The translations under genes were made by a program, and so were the position numbers. DNA of 64,000 bases from Viscum album (taxonomy: Eukaryota > Streptophyta > Magnoliopsida > Santalales > Viscaceae), in NCBI GenBank assembly GCA_963277665.1, contig OY728143.1, positions 531,622,394-531,686,393 on the forward strand. The letters run 5' to 3'. Shown here in pieces: positions 23,974 through 34,988 of the stretch (positions are counted from its first letter, which is position 1; each line of letters opens with the position of its first letter). The notes beneath the pieces are model-generated. The model was not told where the DNA came from and did no database searches. It saw only the letters and a list, made by a program, of their open reading frames with translations.

Positions 23974-24234
23974 GGGCCCTTGGGACGAAAAGCTTACAAC
24001 TCTCAGACCGGGCGTCTGAGTGACGCGCCATCTGTTGTGTTGAGACCCCTATGACGAGGAGGTTCTTTGAGATACTTCTTCGAGGGACTTTGAGATACCT
24101 GGAGTATCGACCTGTAGCTTGTGAAGCGGACCCTCCCAGAGACAAGCATGCGGAGTACGGAAACCGTGTAGCCCACTGAGACCTGACGACTGCTTGACCG
24201 ACTCGACTTGGAGTGAGTCGACTAGCCTAGTGGA

Positions 24235-24745
24235 CGGAGTACTACTTTGTTTGGGTGCAGACCCATGGCGGACAGAGCACTACCTGTGTGAAAGTGCAGA
24301 CCCGCGGTACTCATCCGGAGGGTACCTTTTGCTGGCTATTAGGGGGTGTGCACTACTGTGTTTGGGTGGCATACCCCGGCATGAAACACTACTGTGTTTG
24401 GGAGGCTGACCCACGGTACTCGACTGGAGGAGTACCTCAGCAATCTTTGGTTAGTGGGTAGTACCTCAGAGTCGTGACAGGACCACTGTACAGTCCAGAG
24501 ACGAGGCTCTTCAGCAGTTATTGTTTCGATAATTGAAATCCTTGTTTGAGCTGAGTCTATGACCTTGGTGTTTACCTCATGATTATGATGGGTCACTTGA
24601 TAACATAGGTATATGTAGGGGCATATACATGGGTAGTGGTTATTCATTGATTTCATAATCTTTGTATTTTCCTCACGATTAAGATGGTTATTTGATAACT
24701 TAGGTATATGTATGGGCATATACCTAAGTAGAGGTTATCTGTTTA
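24235..24745. repeat. Short tandem repeats in LTR 3' half
   Basis: Four copies of 'cactactgtgtttgggtg...gaccc.cggtactc' (about 24240-24450) are followed by two copies of a block with 'gataacataggtatatgta.gggcatata' (about 24560-24740). The other LTR has the same at about 30945-31150 and 31270-31450. Confidence 0.7.
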
Positions 24746-25400
24746 CATCTTCTTTATGGTTATCATTGTTGGTTTTAGTGAGACCTTGAGGGTCTTGGGG
24801 TCCCTACTGAGTGTCATATACTCACCCTTGCACGGGCTATGCCCACACCTCGTTGTGTTAGTTGCAGAGGATGGGTAATGCTGGCAGAGGCCGAGTGTTC
24901 GAGGACTAGACGGTACCCGGAGGTGGAACACACGACGAGTCAGAATCCAGAGGTGGAATTCACAGTGAGACGACACTCAGAGGAGGTTGACGGGTGAGAG
25001 CGTTGTGGAGGCTATCTGTACCAACCCTTCATGTAGGATCTGTGGTGGAAGATCCAGGAGCTGTGTTATCTGTACCTACCCTTCAGCTAGGTCTGAGGAC
25101 GATTAACTAGGAGCTGCTTCCTTTCATACAGATGTGGTCTTTTTCTGTTGTAATTTTGTTCAGTTGTAGCTGTACTTTCAGTTGGGTTTGTATTCTGGCC
25201 CATATACATTTCAGCACATTCTGTTGTACTTAGTGTTTTACTTCTGCTTGTAATCTGTGGTGTTTTGTTTAATTTTTTAACGGTAATGCCTTCCCAGTTA
25301 TCGGGATTTATGCCTTTGGTGTTAGTCGGCAACCCCTGGCCTATGGAAGGCGGGCCTAGGGTAGTCACGACACGAGCCCCGAGGATGGGTCGTGACAAAT

Positions 25401-25412
25401 TGGTATCAGAGG
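25401..25412 (+). promoter_or_regulatory. Primer-binding site, initiator Met tRNA
   Basis: TGGTATCAGAGG lies three bases after the LTR end and matches the canonical TGGTATCAGAGC at 11 of 12 positions. Confidence 0.92.
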
Positions 25413-25651
25413 AGTTTAGTTATACCACAGAACTTATAACTCTGATATTTTCTTTCAGTGAAGCAATAGTGTTAAGGGTACTGAGTGTGGTTTTCAGTTC
25501 AGGGAGTCTAGTATTGGTGCGGGCGGCCGACGAATCCATACACCAGGACCCTGAAAACTGATTTCTGACTTTGTGCACGAAAACACTGATTGCGTGTGTG
25601 TTTTCAGAAGTTTTTAAAAAAAATTCAGCTCAAACCATGTCATCTCACCAG

Positions 25652-25689
25652 GTATAAATCATTTGACCATGTTACATTGTTTCTTTCAG
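25652..25689 (+). other. Conserved 38-nt GT-AG segment before gag
   Basis: It begins GTATAAATC after 'caccag', ends TTTCTTTCAG and lies one base before the gag ATG. It is the same length as its counterpart at 11860-11897 in the other chromovirus. Confidence 0.5.
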
Positions 25690-25690
25690 G

Positions 25691-26351
25691 ATGACTTTTC
25701 ACAGAGAACCAGCTAGATCCCAGAGGTATGTGTGTACTGACAGCCTTCCGAGCAACGAGACTTTGGTACATGGCCCTCTTGCAGTTGAGGCACCAGCGGA
25801 GGCACAAGTGGAACTACAATACTTTGGGCACCGATGCCACCAGCCCCAGCAGTAGGTGATGCACGCCACATGAACATGCTGCACGAGTTCTAGCACCAGA
25901 GGCCACCCAGGGTCTTGGGAGAGATGGACCCGCAGGCGGCTGAGGATTGGCGGAGGCTGTGGTGAGAGTCTTCAGGCTAGTTAAGACTCCAGCAAACATC
26001 ATGGTGATCCTTGCTGCCATCCTTCTTCAGGCCACAACAGACAGGTGGTGGAGAAACTCGTTCCAGTTTTTCGACAGGATGACCTTCACATGGGAAGACT
26101 TTGAGATCTTCATCAGGGTGGAGTTTGTGCCAGTAACTCTACACCCCGAGCATGTACATGAGGTGCTACCTTATCCGCAGGATTTTCGATCAGTAGACGA
26201 GTCATATTTGGGCATTATACAGATGATTCGGAGTTCCAAGAAGACAAGAGACAGCCGTACGAGGAGAAGGAAGTCTTATGAATGCGGAAGGAAGGGTCAC
26301 TTGGCACGTCATTGTCCGACCCCCCCCGCACAGTTGATCCGCAGGCTTTAA
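25691..26351 (+). pseudogene. Gag with capsid-like core and zinc knuckle, frameshifted
   Basis: The start ATG at 25691 opens a frame with 'SNETLVHGP', shared with the other chromovirus, which stops near 25854. A second frame carries the Retrotrans_gag-like core: 'DPQAAEDWRRL' (about 25930), 'RVFRLVKTPANIMVILAAILL', 'ATTDRWWR', then 'MTFTWEDFEIF' and 'EFVPVTLHPE'. The two halves of the core are joined across a frameshift near 25965. The knuckle at about 26277-26320 reads SYECGRKGHLARHC, so the first Cys is Ser and the other three ligands of C-X2-C-X4-H-X4-C remain. A capsid and RNA-binding protein in family terms, dead here. Confidence 0.88.
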
Positions 26352-26875
26352 AGGAGCCACCGAGGCAGAAGCAGTGGCGGGTGCTTAAGAAACAGCCGAG
26401 CAGTGGACAAGGTAGTAGAGCTCCGAGAGCAGGTGGACAGGGGTAGAACTAGTGGATATGTCCCTTGTATTTCTAGTTCTATGTTACTGTTATATTCTTG
26501 TCTTTGTACTATGAGCTGCAATAATAAAAAGACACTTATCATTGTGATGTTTTCATTCCTGTCCTTTTTTTTGGTTGATACTGAGTGGTCTCAGTTAAGA
26601 CTATTGACTTGACCCTCACTTTTAAGATTTCTACTAGAGGAGACCTAGTGACCTCACACTGATGCTGACAACGTGACTCAACCCTTGGAGGCGAGAGTGA
26701 TAGTTGGATCTCATGGAAGTTATGTCGAGACATTACGACATCATCCATGGCATGAATGCATCATTCATGTCAGGATTGAATTTATTAGGCATTGGGCGTG
26801 GTTCATCCAGGGGATGAGACTGAGTTTCTCTTTCGGCAAAGGAGAAATTTAGCAGCACTTTCAAATCGTAGGTAA
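26352..26875 (+). other. Interior spacer after gag, no domain recognised
   Basis: No protease or RT motif is visible where pol should start. The stretch 26605-26760 is a diverged copy of 27292-27440. Confidence 0.5.
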
Positions 26876-26960
26876 AGAAGGTGAAAATCATCCAGGATCG
26901 GATGAAGACTGCACAGTGCAGTAGAAACAGGAAACTGGTGCCAGTCTTAGAGACTCGGGG
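26876..26960 (+). pseudogene. Integrase fragment
   Basis: A short + strand stretch reads 'KIIQDRMKTAQCSRNRKL', matching the conserved '.IIRERMKTAQSRQKSYAD' block before the integrase C-terminal domain. It is separated by about 800 bases of unrelated spacer from the C-terminal domain at 27770. Confidence 0.6.
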
Positions 26961-27291
26961 ATGTTAAATGTTTCAAGAAGATGAAGCTTTAAGGGGAGAT
27001 GAGTCTGCAAAGCAGCAGATGTGGAGGCAAAGCTTGGGGAGCAGCATGAGGTGGTGTACATTTTAACATGCTACAACCACCCGCCTTAGATGTCCCCACC
27101 AGGCTCGGAGAGATAGAGGGATAGGGATGAGTACGGCTGCATGCGGTCAAGGAGTGTGACCCAATGGCTCTAAAAATGATTCAAGGGATAGTTTGTATCC
27201 ACTACTAGCATCCTTAGTAACAGATGTTGATATGAATCATTCCTTCCATCCATGAATCTTGTCCCAGACCTTGAGTTTCTGGTATGTCGTA

Positions 27292-27440
27292 TACTTGACC
27301 CTCACGTCTAGAGATACATTGGGAGAAGACTCGATAATCAAACATACGCCGACGGTGTGGTCAGACCCTCGAGGAGAGAGTTTCAGTTGGACTCTCTTGG
27401 TGGCAACGTCGAGGCCTTACGACGTTGGTTTGAGTATGGA
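27292..27440 (+). repeat. Second copy of an interior duplicated segment
   Basis: Aligned by eye with 26605-26760, it shares 'ttgaccctcac', 'cctcgaggagagag' / 'ccttggaggcgagag', 'gttggactctc' / 'gttggatctca' and 'cgaggccttacgac' / 'cgagacattacgac' in the same order. The copies are old. Confidence 0.6.
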
Positions 27441-27759
27441 GTGGGCAATCATAGTTCATACACAAATTGACAGTATTAGGCCAAAAGGTTGTGGTTTAAC
27501 TACGATGTCGGGATGGGTTTTCCTTGGTCGGTGAAAAGGAAACCCCAGGTAGCACAGGATAAACTCATGCACAATAGGGTGCGACCGATCACTCTTGAGT
27601 CGATTAACCTTACCCTAATGGCAACAATAATTTTTAGTTTCAGTTCTAATAGGATTTTGAGACCTCTAAAGTTCGAGGATGACGGTCGCGTCATTATACG
27701 GGTCTCACCTCGACGAGGTTTACGGAGATGTGGCTGAGGAGACAAGTTATCTATGAGGT

Positions 27760-28093
27760 TCAACGGACCATTCTAGGTCCTCAACAGGGTAGGAGAGGTG
27801 GTTTACCGCTTGACCCATCCACCTCAGTTGCACCAGGTACACGACGACTTCTACGTATCTCAACTGAGGAGGAACGTGCATGATCCTTCACATATCATCG
27901 ACCATGGGGAGCGGGACTTTGGTGATGGGGTGACCTTCACGGAGGTTCTAGTGGGGATTGAGGATTGACAAGATCAAATCCTATGAGGACGGTCGATTCC
28001 CCAGGTGCGCTTTCACTAGCAGTATGGGAACCTCCAGGAAAGCACATGGGAGCAGAAGGCTCAGATGCATGCTCAGTACCGATTTTGTAACCC
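27760..28093 (+). pseudogene. Integrase C-terminal domain and chromodomain-like tail
   Basis: Around 27790-27960 the + strand reads 'RVGEVVYRLTHPPQLHQVHD' and then 'FYVSQLRRNVHDPSH', colinear with 7314-7739 of the other chromovirus. After a frame change, 27985-28090 gives 'SIPQVRFH', a stop, and 'QYGNLQESTWEQKAQMHAQY'. This is the 'IP.VKVLW..HG..EATWE.E.EM...YP' chromodomain-like tail. Frameshifts and a stop inactivate it. Confidence 0.82.
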
Positions 28094-28127
28094 TAGTTTG
28101 TGTTAATGCTTTACGAGGATGTAATGC

Positions 28128-28143
28128 CCTGAGGTGGGAGTAA
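28128..28143 (+). promoter_or_regulatory. Polypurine tract
   Basis: The purine run GAGGTGGGAG followed by 'taa' lies directly before the 3' LTR start TGTAAAGACC. Confidence 0.75.
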
Positions 28144-31100
28144 TGTAAAGACCCAGAAATTTCAAGGAAATTTTTTTTCTTACTTTTCTTTGGAATTTTA
28201 CAAGAACGCAGTTTCTGACGAAACCTGATTTTAAGGCCCGGTGTGCCCGGAATCATTTACTGAAGTTTAGATCGGGTACGTTCAGTGAATGAACAAGTGG
28301 GTTTTTCTAACTTTTGAACCGGTGCTCGGAATCGAATTCTGAGGGCACCGATGAAACCGTAGCACTAGTAATTGCTTAAAAACACCTTTTTCGGAGTTGT
28401 GTTTGCTCGGGTGTGGTTTTTAAATGTTACGGTTTAGTAAATGAATAAAATAAAATGGTGTGACCAATTTATTTTATTTAAGTCACCTAACCTATGTTAA
28501 GTGGATGATGTGGGACCCACAATATCCTACCCACTTGTTAAGATATTTTGTGAAGTGGGAGCCACATGAGCCACCATTTCTTTTCATCTTACGTAACGCA
28601 CCCACACCCCCTATTAATGAAGTCAAACTGTGCATTTATTCTGGTTAATAAACGCCTCATTAACTTGGGCAGTTAAATCGTTATAATTAATTCATTGAAT
28701 TGATTGTTTCTTTTTGAATTTCAAAGGTTGGCTTGTGTGTAAATAAAATAAGATTGTTCTTATTTTATTTCTATTGGAACTTGTTGCGTGGAGAGGATTT
28801 GGAGGAAATCTTTCTTCTTTGTTGAAGAACGCGAAGAATGCACCGATCTCCGACAAAGAACGGAAAATCCTCGGAAATCAACGACGCTCCTTCTGTGATG
28901 CTTCTTCCGTGATGGTCCTTCCCTGACGTGACAATCCCCATTCCACGATGTCTTATTCCATGACGTCCCTTTCCATGACAAACCTCGTTCGATGACTATG
29001 CTCGAGGTTGGGGTTAATTTTGTGTAAGTTTATATTCTCGTGGTTCCTTCCTTTTTAAACAAAGAACTCGGATAAACTCATCCTTAAGTTGATCTGAGAA
29101 TGATTTATTTTGTGGGTTGGGAATATTTATTTATGGGGAAAACTATTTGGGCTGATTTATTTTGTTCGTGAAAAATTATCGGTCGTTCTTTGTCTTTTAG
29201 GCCCCCTGTTATCAGCGTAACGGGAGGAGGTTAGACTGCACTACCACGACCGACTGTCCTCCCCCATTGTTGTTTTGATTTATTGCGGCACGAACAAAGG
29301 TGGCACGGTGCAATGACACCGTGCGGAAAAAATAATGAACACGACGAAGATGCGCGGCGCCGTCGCGCATCTCCGTTCAGGCCGAACGAAACCGAGGCCG
29401 GAGTTGGGGCCGTAGAGGTTATTCGAAGACCCCGATGGTTGATCGTTGTGTGTGGATTGACGGGCAATGACAAACAGGGCCGCAAGGTAAATTTGTAGCC
29501 TCCGTAGTGAAGGTCAGGTCCCAGGAAGACCGTTGGTGAAGGCGGCGAGCAAAAAGGACTACCGGAGCGCACCCGGTGGTCAGTGGAAAAAACTGACAGC
29601 GCGCCTAGCCGGCACGGCGGCGCCAGCGGTACGTGGCGGCGCCAGGCGCGCCGCCGGGTAGGGCGGCCGTGGCAGGTCCCGCGACCGCGTGGGAGCAAGG
29701 GAGATGCGGCGGGTCACCGTGTTGCTGGCAGGGAGCGACACCCACGTGGGGGCCGTGACTTCTTTCACGGGGGGGCAACCGCACCCCCCCCCCCCCCCCC
29801 CCCCCGTCTGTTCAGCCGGACATCTGAGCAGCATGTGGCCCCGCCAGCGCGGAAAGGCCAGATGGCCAGGCCTTCCAGGTCAGGACGGGCCGCTCCGCGC
29901 CCACCAGGCCTGGCCATACCCAAGCCGGGCCGCACCCTTTTTGGGGCGGACCCGGACCCGGTTCCGACCGACCCTAGGGGTCTCGGGCCGGGTCGGACCG
30001 GGCCCAAACCCCCTAATTTGAGAAGTTTCCGTTCAAACGCCCTAATCCTGGGCCACAGACCTCCAATCGATGCACCATCAGCTAAGATGCGATCCTCGGA
30101 AGGAGATGGTCATTTCGGTATATTACACGCAGGGATTCGGAGTACTTTTGGTTCTGCCGGGTTGGTTCGCACACGAAACCAACCAGGACCTCGGAGCGGA
30201 AACGCTTATATCTTGAGCACCGGACGTCCAATTGATGTGCCGTAAACTTTTTATAATTTCTCTTGATGATACAAAACTTTGGGCTTACTCCGCTTGAGGT
30301 TTGGACGTCGTCGGAGTGCGGTCGGGTTGGTTCACTCACGAAACCAACCAGACCCCTGGAACGAAAAATCCATAAACTCACGGACCGGGCATCTGATTGA
30401 CACGCTGTCTTTCTTGTTGAATTCCTCTTGATGAGACAGAACTTTTGGAATAATTTTCCTTAGTTTTGGTTACTGTTGGATAGTGTCCGGGTTGGACTGT
30501 ACCCGAAATCCAACCGGGCCCCTGGAAGGGAAAAGATGATATCCTTCAGACGTGACGACCATTTGACAAACTGTCAGCGGCGTTGGTGATCAAGTTGAGA
30601 AGTGGTAACAATGATCATACCCTATGAGAGTTAGAGGTATAGTTGAGATACAACCGGGATGGTTTTCACACGAAACCAACCGGGCCCCTGGGATGAAAAA
30701 GCTAACAACTCTCAGACCGGGCGTCTGAGTGATGCATCGTCTATTGCGTTGAGACCCCAATGACGAGGCAGTCCATTGAGATACTTCTTCGAGGGACTTT
30801 GAGAAACTTGGAGTATCGACCTGTAGCTTGTGGAGCGGACCCTCCCAGATACGAGTGTGCGGAGTACATAAACCGTGTAGCCGACTGAGACCTGATGACT
30901 GCTTGACCGACTTGACTTGGAGTGAGTCGACTAGCCCAGTAGACGGAGCAATACTTTGTTTGGGTGCAGACCCATGGCGGACAGAGCACTACATGTGTGA
31001 CAGTGAAGACCCACGGTACATTTCCGGAGAGTACCTCTGCAGGCTATTAGGTGGTGTGCACTATTGTGTTTGGGTGGCATACCCCGACGGTAAGCACTAC

Positions 31101-32106
31101 TGTGTTTGGGTGGCTGACCCGCGGTACTGGACTGGAGGAGTACCTCAGCAGTCTTAGGTTAGTGAGCAGTACCTCGGAGTCGTGACATGACCACTATACA
31201 ATCCAGACATGGGGCTCTTCAGTAGTTATAGTTTTGATAATGGAAATCCTGGTTTGAGCTGAGTCTATGACCTTGGTGTTTACCTCATGATAGTGATGGG
31301 TCACTTAAAAACTTAGATTTATGTATGGGATTATACCTGGGTAGTGGTTATCCGTTGATTTCAAAATCTTTGTATTTTCCTCGTGATTGAGATGGATATT
31401 TGATAACATAGGTATATGTACGGGCATATACCTAAGTAGAGGTTATCTATTGAGAACTTCTTTGTGGTTATCCTTATTGGTTTTAGTGAGACCTTGAGGG
31501 TATCGGGGTCACTACTGAGTACCGTATACTCACCCCTGCATGGCCTAGGCCCGCACCTCGTTGTGTTGGTTGCAGACGACGGGCAACGCTGGCAGAGGCC
31601 GAGTGTTCGAGGACTGGACGGTACCCGAAGGTGGACCACATGACGAGTCAGCATCCGGAGGTGGACTTCACAGTGAGACGACAGTCATAGGAGGTTGATG
31701 GGCGAGAGCGTTGTGGAGGCTATCTGTACCTACCTTTCAGGTAGGATCCATGGTGGACGATCCAGGAGTTGCACTATCTGTATCTACCCTTCAGGTAGGG
31801 TCTAAGGACAACGACCCAGGATCTGATTTCATTCTTCCAGCTGTTGCCTTTTTCTATTGTACTTTTGTTCAGTTGTAGCTGTACTTTCAGTTGGGTTTGA
31901 ATTTTGGACCATTTACATTTCATCACTTTCTTTTGTACTTAGTGTTTTACATCCGCTTGTACTCTGTGGTGTTTTGTTTACTTTTTCAAAGGAAATTCCT
32001 TCCCAGTTATCAGGATTTATGCCTTTGGTGATAGTCTCCAGCCCCTGGCCTATAGAATGCAGGCTTGGGGTAGTCACGACATGGGCCCTGAGGACGGGTC
32101 ATGACA
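28144..32106 (+). repeat. 3' LTR of the nested chromovirus (about 3.96 kb)
   Basis: It starts TGTAAAGACCC and ends GGGTCATGACA. It is colinear with 21456-25397, including the palindrome array and short tandem repeats. It has a 22-C tract (29784-29805) and only 7 G (29769-29775) where the 5' LTR has 24 G. Confidence 0.93.
29560..30020. repeat. GC-rich LTR block with a 22-C tract at 29784-29805
   Basis: Counterpart of 22900-23340. The order is seven G, 'caaccgca', then twenty-two C. Long ORFs on both strands are by-products of the GC content. Confidence 0.85.
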
Positions 32107-32111
32107 ATATG
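32107..32111. repeat. Target site duplication of the nested chromovirus, right (ATATG)
   Basis: ATATG follows the LTR end and differs from CTATG (21451-21455) at one base. Confidence 0.78.
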
Positions 32112-33600
32112 AGTCAGACAACGCATATACTCCATCTACTCCTGATGTTGCTACTCAAATCGATGCCTCTCCTCATCCTGCTGCTGACGCATCTACTCCT
32201 ACCAACAACACATCTTCTCATCATGTTGCTGACGCATCTGGTCCTTTCCTCGACACAAATCCTCTATAAGTTGACCCTGAGCACGCATCTGCTCCTGATA
32301 CTATGAGGCAGAAGATGATGTCTCTCCACGAGATCCTCCCTAGATGGATGCCGACATCGCAGTAGTACCATAATAAGCTGTAGGAGTCAAATGAAAGCTG
32401 ATACCAACTACTCGGCCCTTTTCGAATCCATACTGGGTCGCCTGCATCCATGTCGTCTTATCAAAATAGTGGGCACTAGTCTGATCATCCGTGTCGTCTT
32501 GATTGTCAGTCTATGTCTGAGATATCTCGGCCTAATATGACTCATTATGTTTCAATTTGAAATTAAAATAATGAAAATATTATATGAATTAAATTTCCAA
32601 ACTGAAAAGTAAATAATACTGACCACAATCTGACGATGGTGGTCACCTCTAATATCTCAAGTAGCCGGATCAGTGTACATCCTCTGATAAATGCCTTACA
32701 TCGTAATACCGGGCTGCTCAGCTTCCTATATGAATATAAAATAAACTGTTTATATTTAATATTGTATAAAATATTAAAAAAAAGTACTTACCATATGCTC
32801 TCTATGCACACTGAATGTACGACTACTGGCTCGATGCGTCAACTCTTATCTCCCCTGATTCTGTCACCCCAATGCAGATCTCCTCTGAAACCCACCACCC
32901 AACCAGTGGTTAAATAATCCATCCCAAATGTGAGATGAAATGTACTCTGGTCGGTGGGCTCTACATGACTCATTAAATTCTATCACTCTGGCATTCCTCA
33001 CAGCCGTCATTCTCAAATTATGAAAAAATTGACGGAAACAGTCACACATAGAAACCACCCATGCCGCGTGGATAGTGGCATGCAAGCTCTCATCGATGGG
33101 ATACCATAAACCCTAATATAATGTTATTAATGAATAAAATTAGAAAATAAATAATATTTAATTACGTATCATCCAATTATAGAACATGGAGGCCTACAGA
33201 TCAGTGGGAATCTGATCTAATGTGAGCGAGGGCTGAAAAAATAATAATTGCGCAAGATAGCGCTCCCCTGTCTAATAGCTATATGCGTAAAACTGTGGAA
33301 AAAACAAATAATAAAATAATTAGAATATAAATAAATTATAATGAATGATAATTAAAATAAACAGATTATCATACCATCGCCTGTGCGTATCGAATCCAAG
33401 AGCTGGACGTCGCTCCAGGTTATGATCTGGAATCATTAGTCTGGCAAGACCACTCCTCCACCAAGTGCTCCCTATAGTGCCAATAGCCTGAGGGACATAT
33501 GACTCAAGAACCTCATCATCCATAGGTAGATCAGCCTCCAGCAACTGAAGAAACGTTTCTAAGTCCATTTGGAACATGAAATGATTGTTATTAGCAAATA
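32107..33600 (-). pseudogene. CACTA TNP1-like protein (Transposase_24 / Ptta type), main part
   Basis: Several minus-strand exons can be followed. 33577-33374 starts MFQMDLETFLQLLEA. 33230-33165 is short. 33112-32793 begins 'GLWYPIDESLHA' and includes 'HRPEYISSHIWDGLFNHW' and 'FQRRSALG', the hallmark 'RP..I....W..L..YW....F...S' block of the plant Ptta/En/Spm TNP1-like family. A further exon near 32733-32620 has a worn 'IYQRMYTDPAT' region. A last part at 32460-32107 has 'YGFEKGRVVGIS' and 'TPTAYYGT' followed by a glutamine- and arginine-rich coiled-coil-like stretch. In this family the protein binds the subterminal repeats and aids excision. Stops occur in several exons and the gene is cut by the chromovirus at 32106. 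Confidence 0.75.
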
Positions 33601-33663
33601 GTCGAAAATAACTATTATAAATAGATATAAATTTGTTATGATTCTAACCGGAATTTTACTATG

Positions 33664-33852
33664 TCAATTTTCATCTTCACTATCGTCTTTATAGTTTTCA
33701 TTTTCAATGTCTTCATCTTCCTCATCAACATCATCAATTTCCATATTAGTTTCACTTTCATCATCTTTTTTCATTTCAAATACAGTTGTATCATCATTGA
33801 CATCATCGTCACCATTGACCCTTAACATTGGGGTGTCATCCTCAATATTCAT
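33664..33852 (-). pseudogene. Acidic C-terminal tail of TNP2
   Basis: Open for 62 codons and dominated by D and E (for example DDVNDDTT and DEEDEDIENE). An acidic tail at this place is usual for CACTA TNP2 proteins. The frame ends in a stop at 33664. Confidence 0.75.
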
Positions 33853-34035
33853 GTCTCTTTGTGAAAAAGATGTGTTTTGAGGAGTGTCCTGAAAAATTTA
33901 ATTTCCTTGCACTTTATTAGAACCACATTCAGTTTGAGTAAACCGATTTTCTCGAGATTTAAATTTTATTATACTCCCCCAATCATCCAACTCTTTTGCA
34001 GTAGCACAGTATTTTTCATAATAAATTTGTTGTTC

Positions 34036-34326
34036 CTAATGAGCCAATAAAAATGATTCATTTACTGCAAGAGGAATTTTAGGTTTAATATCAACAATTC
34101 CACGAGTGGGATGAATATGCAATCTTCTCTCAGTATCCATCCATCGACATTTAAACATTGTTACATAATTCTGTCCCGAATAACACAGTTCAATAATTTC
34201 TTCAAGCAAGCCGTAAAAGTCAACTTCAATATCTATATGATGTGATCCTTTCAAACAAACTCCACTGTTCATTTTTTTCTTTGATTCCCCATATGCACAT
34301 GTATGAAAGCGATAACCATTCACCAC
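34036..34326 (-). pseudogene. DUF4216-like domain of TNP2
   Basis: The frame contains 'NGYRFHTCAYGESKKKMNSG' and 'EVDFYGLLEEIIELCYSG', then 'VTMFKCRWMD'. It matches 'GYRFHT..R......NSGV.V' and 'DYYG.L.EI.EL.Y......LF.C.W'. It is open for 96 codons. Confidence 0.9.
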
Positions 34327-34412
34327 AATTCATTATAAGATTTAACCATTTTGGATGGTGGGCTACTCAATATACGTAATCGACTACCAATCATATCAGC
34401 ATATACATTTAC

Positions 34413-34493
34413 CTGAAAAATTGTAAAACATTTATCACTATTACAAGTAATAAATTGATTTTATATATAAAACCAAAAAAGAATGTATGTTAC
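34413..34493 (-). other. Predicted TNP2 intron
   Basis: On the minus strand the segment begins GTAACATAC and ends TTTTTCAG, is 81 bp and AT-rich, and sits between the DUF4218-like and DUF4216-like parts. Introns at this position are common in plant TNP2 genes. Confidence 0.6.
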
Positions 34494-34673
34494 CAGTTTT
34501 TGAAACCAGAAGGAATTTTTTTTGCTGATGTTCTTTTAAGCCAGCTGCTGTAATTTGTAGAAATTGTTTCTTGATATGATCATCATATAACCTAAGAATA
34601 CAATATGATTAATTTACTGTAACAGAATCTGTAGAATAAGGGATAGGGGCACTCTCTAAAAAATTAGTCACAT

Positions 34674-34988
34674 TTATTCATAGTTGAGTAGAACATATGT
34701 ATAAGCTCTATGATGTTCATCATATGAAATCCATATATCATGAACTCCACCAAAGGCAAGTTCAAGCTGATTGAAAACTTCAAATAGATTGTTTATATCA
34801 TCAACAACATTCCCCTTGTTTTGGCCCATGAGGTTAAATTTTGAGGGATATTCAGATTCAAAATAATGAGAGCAGAATAAAGAAATTTCCTCTTGAAAAT
34901 AAGCTTCAAAAATTGAGCCTTCGACTAAATCTTTGTTACGTACTTTTTTCTTCAATATCTTCATGCATCTCTCAAATGAGTACATCAA
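34674..34988 (-). pseudogene. DUF4218-like domain of TNP2
   Basis: It opens 'MMYSFERCMKILKKKVRN' and continues 'VEGSIFEAYFQEEISLFCSHYF', the familiar 'WMYPFER.MK.LK..VRN...PEGSI.E.Y..EE...FCS.YL' pattern. It is open for 104 codons, the best-preserved section of the transposase. Confidence 0.9.

Larger units (their letters stand above)
21456..25397 (+). repeat. 5' LTR of the nested chromovirus (about 3.94 kb)
   Basis: It starts TGTAAAGACACGG and ends GGGTCGTGACA. The whole length is matched by 28144-32106. It contains a GC-rich middle (22.4-23.3 kb) with a 24-G tract, an array of palindromes (23453-23973) and further short tandem repeats (24.2-24.75 kb). The many long GC-rich ORFs on both strands here have no family features. 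Confidence 0.93.
21456..32106 (+). mobile_element. Ty3/Gypsy chromovirus (Tekay-like) nested in the CACTA, pol largely deleted
   Basis: Two LTRs (21456-25397 and 28144-32106) both start TGTAAAGAC and end TGACA. A near-perfect tRNA-Met PBS, a gag with Retrotrans_gag-like sequence and a zinc knuckle, integrase C-terminal fragments and a PPT lie between. The interior is only 2.75 kb, and protease, RT and RNase H are missing, so it could move only with enzymes from a relative. By eye the LTRs match at about 85-90% over their first 190 bases, so the insertion is not recent. Gag start and integrase tail are shared with the 4.8-15.4 kb element. Confidence 0.94.

Noticed and set aside
24194..24461. 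ORFs with repeated 'LLCLGG'
   Set aside because: They come from the short tandem repeat in the LTR, not from a protein gene.
29231..30245. ORFs of 110-220 codons in the second LTR's GC block
   Set aside because: Same reasons as above. The reading frame is not conserved between the two LTRs.
32221..32451. A 76-codon minus-strand ORF
   Set aside because: It overlaps the TNP1-like gene in a different frame. The correct frame shows the family-like 'YGFEKGRVVG' and 'TPTAYYG' words.
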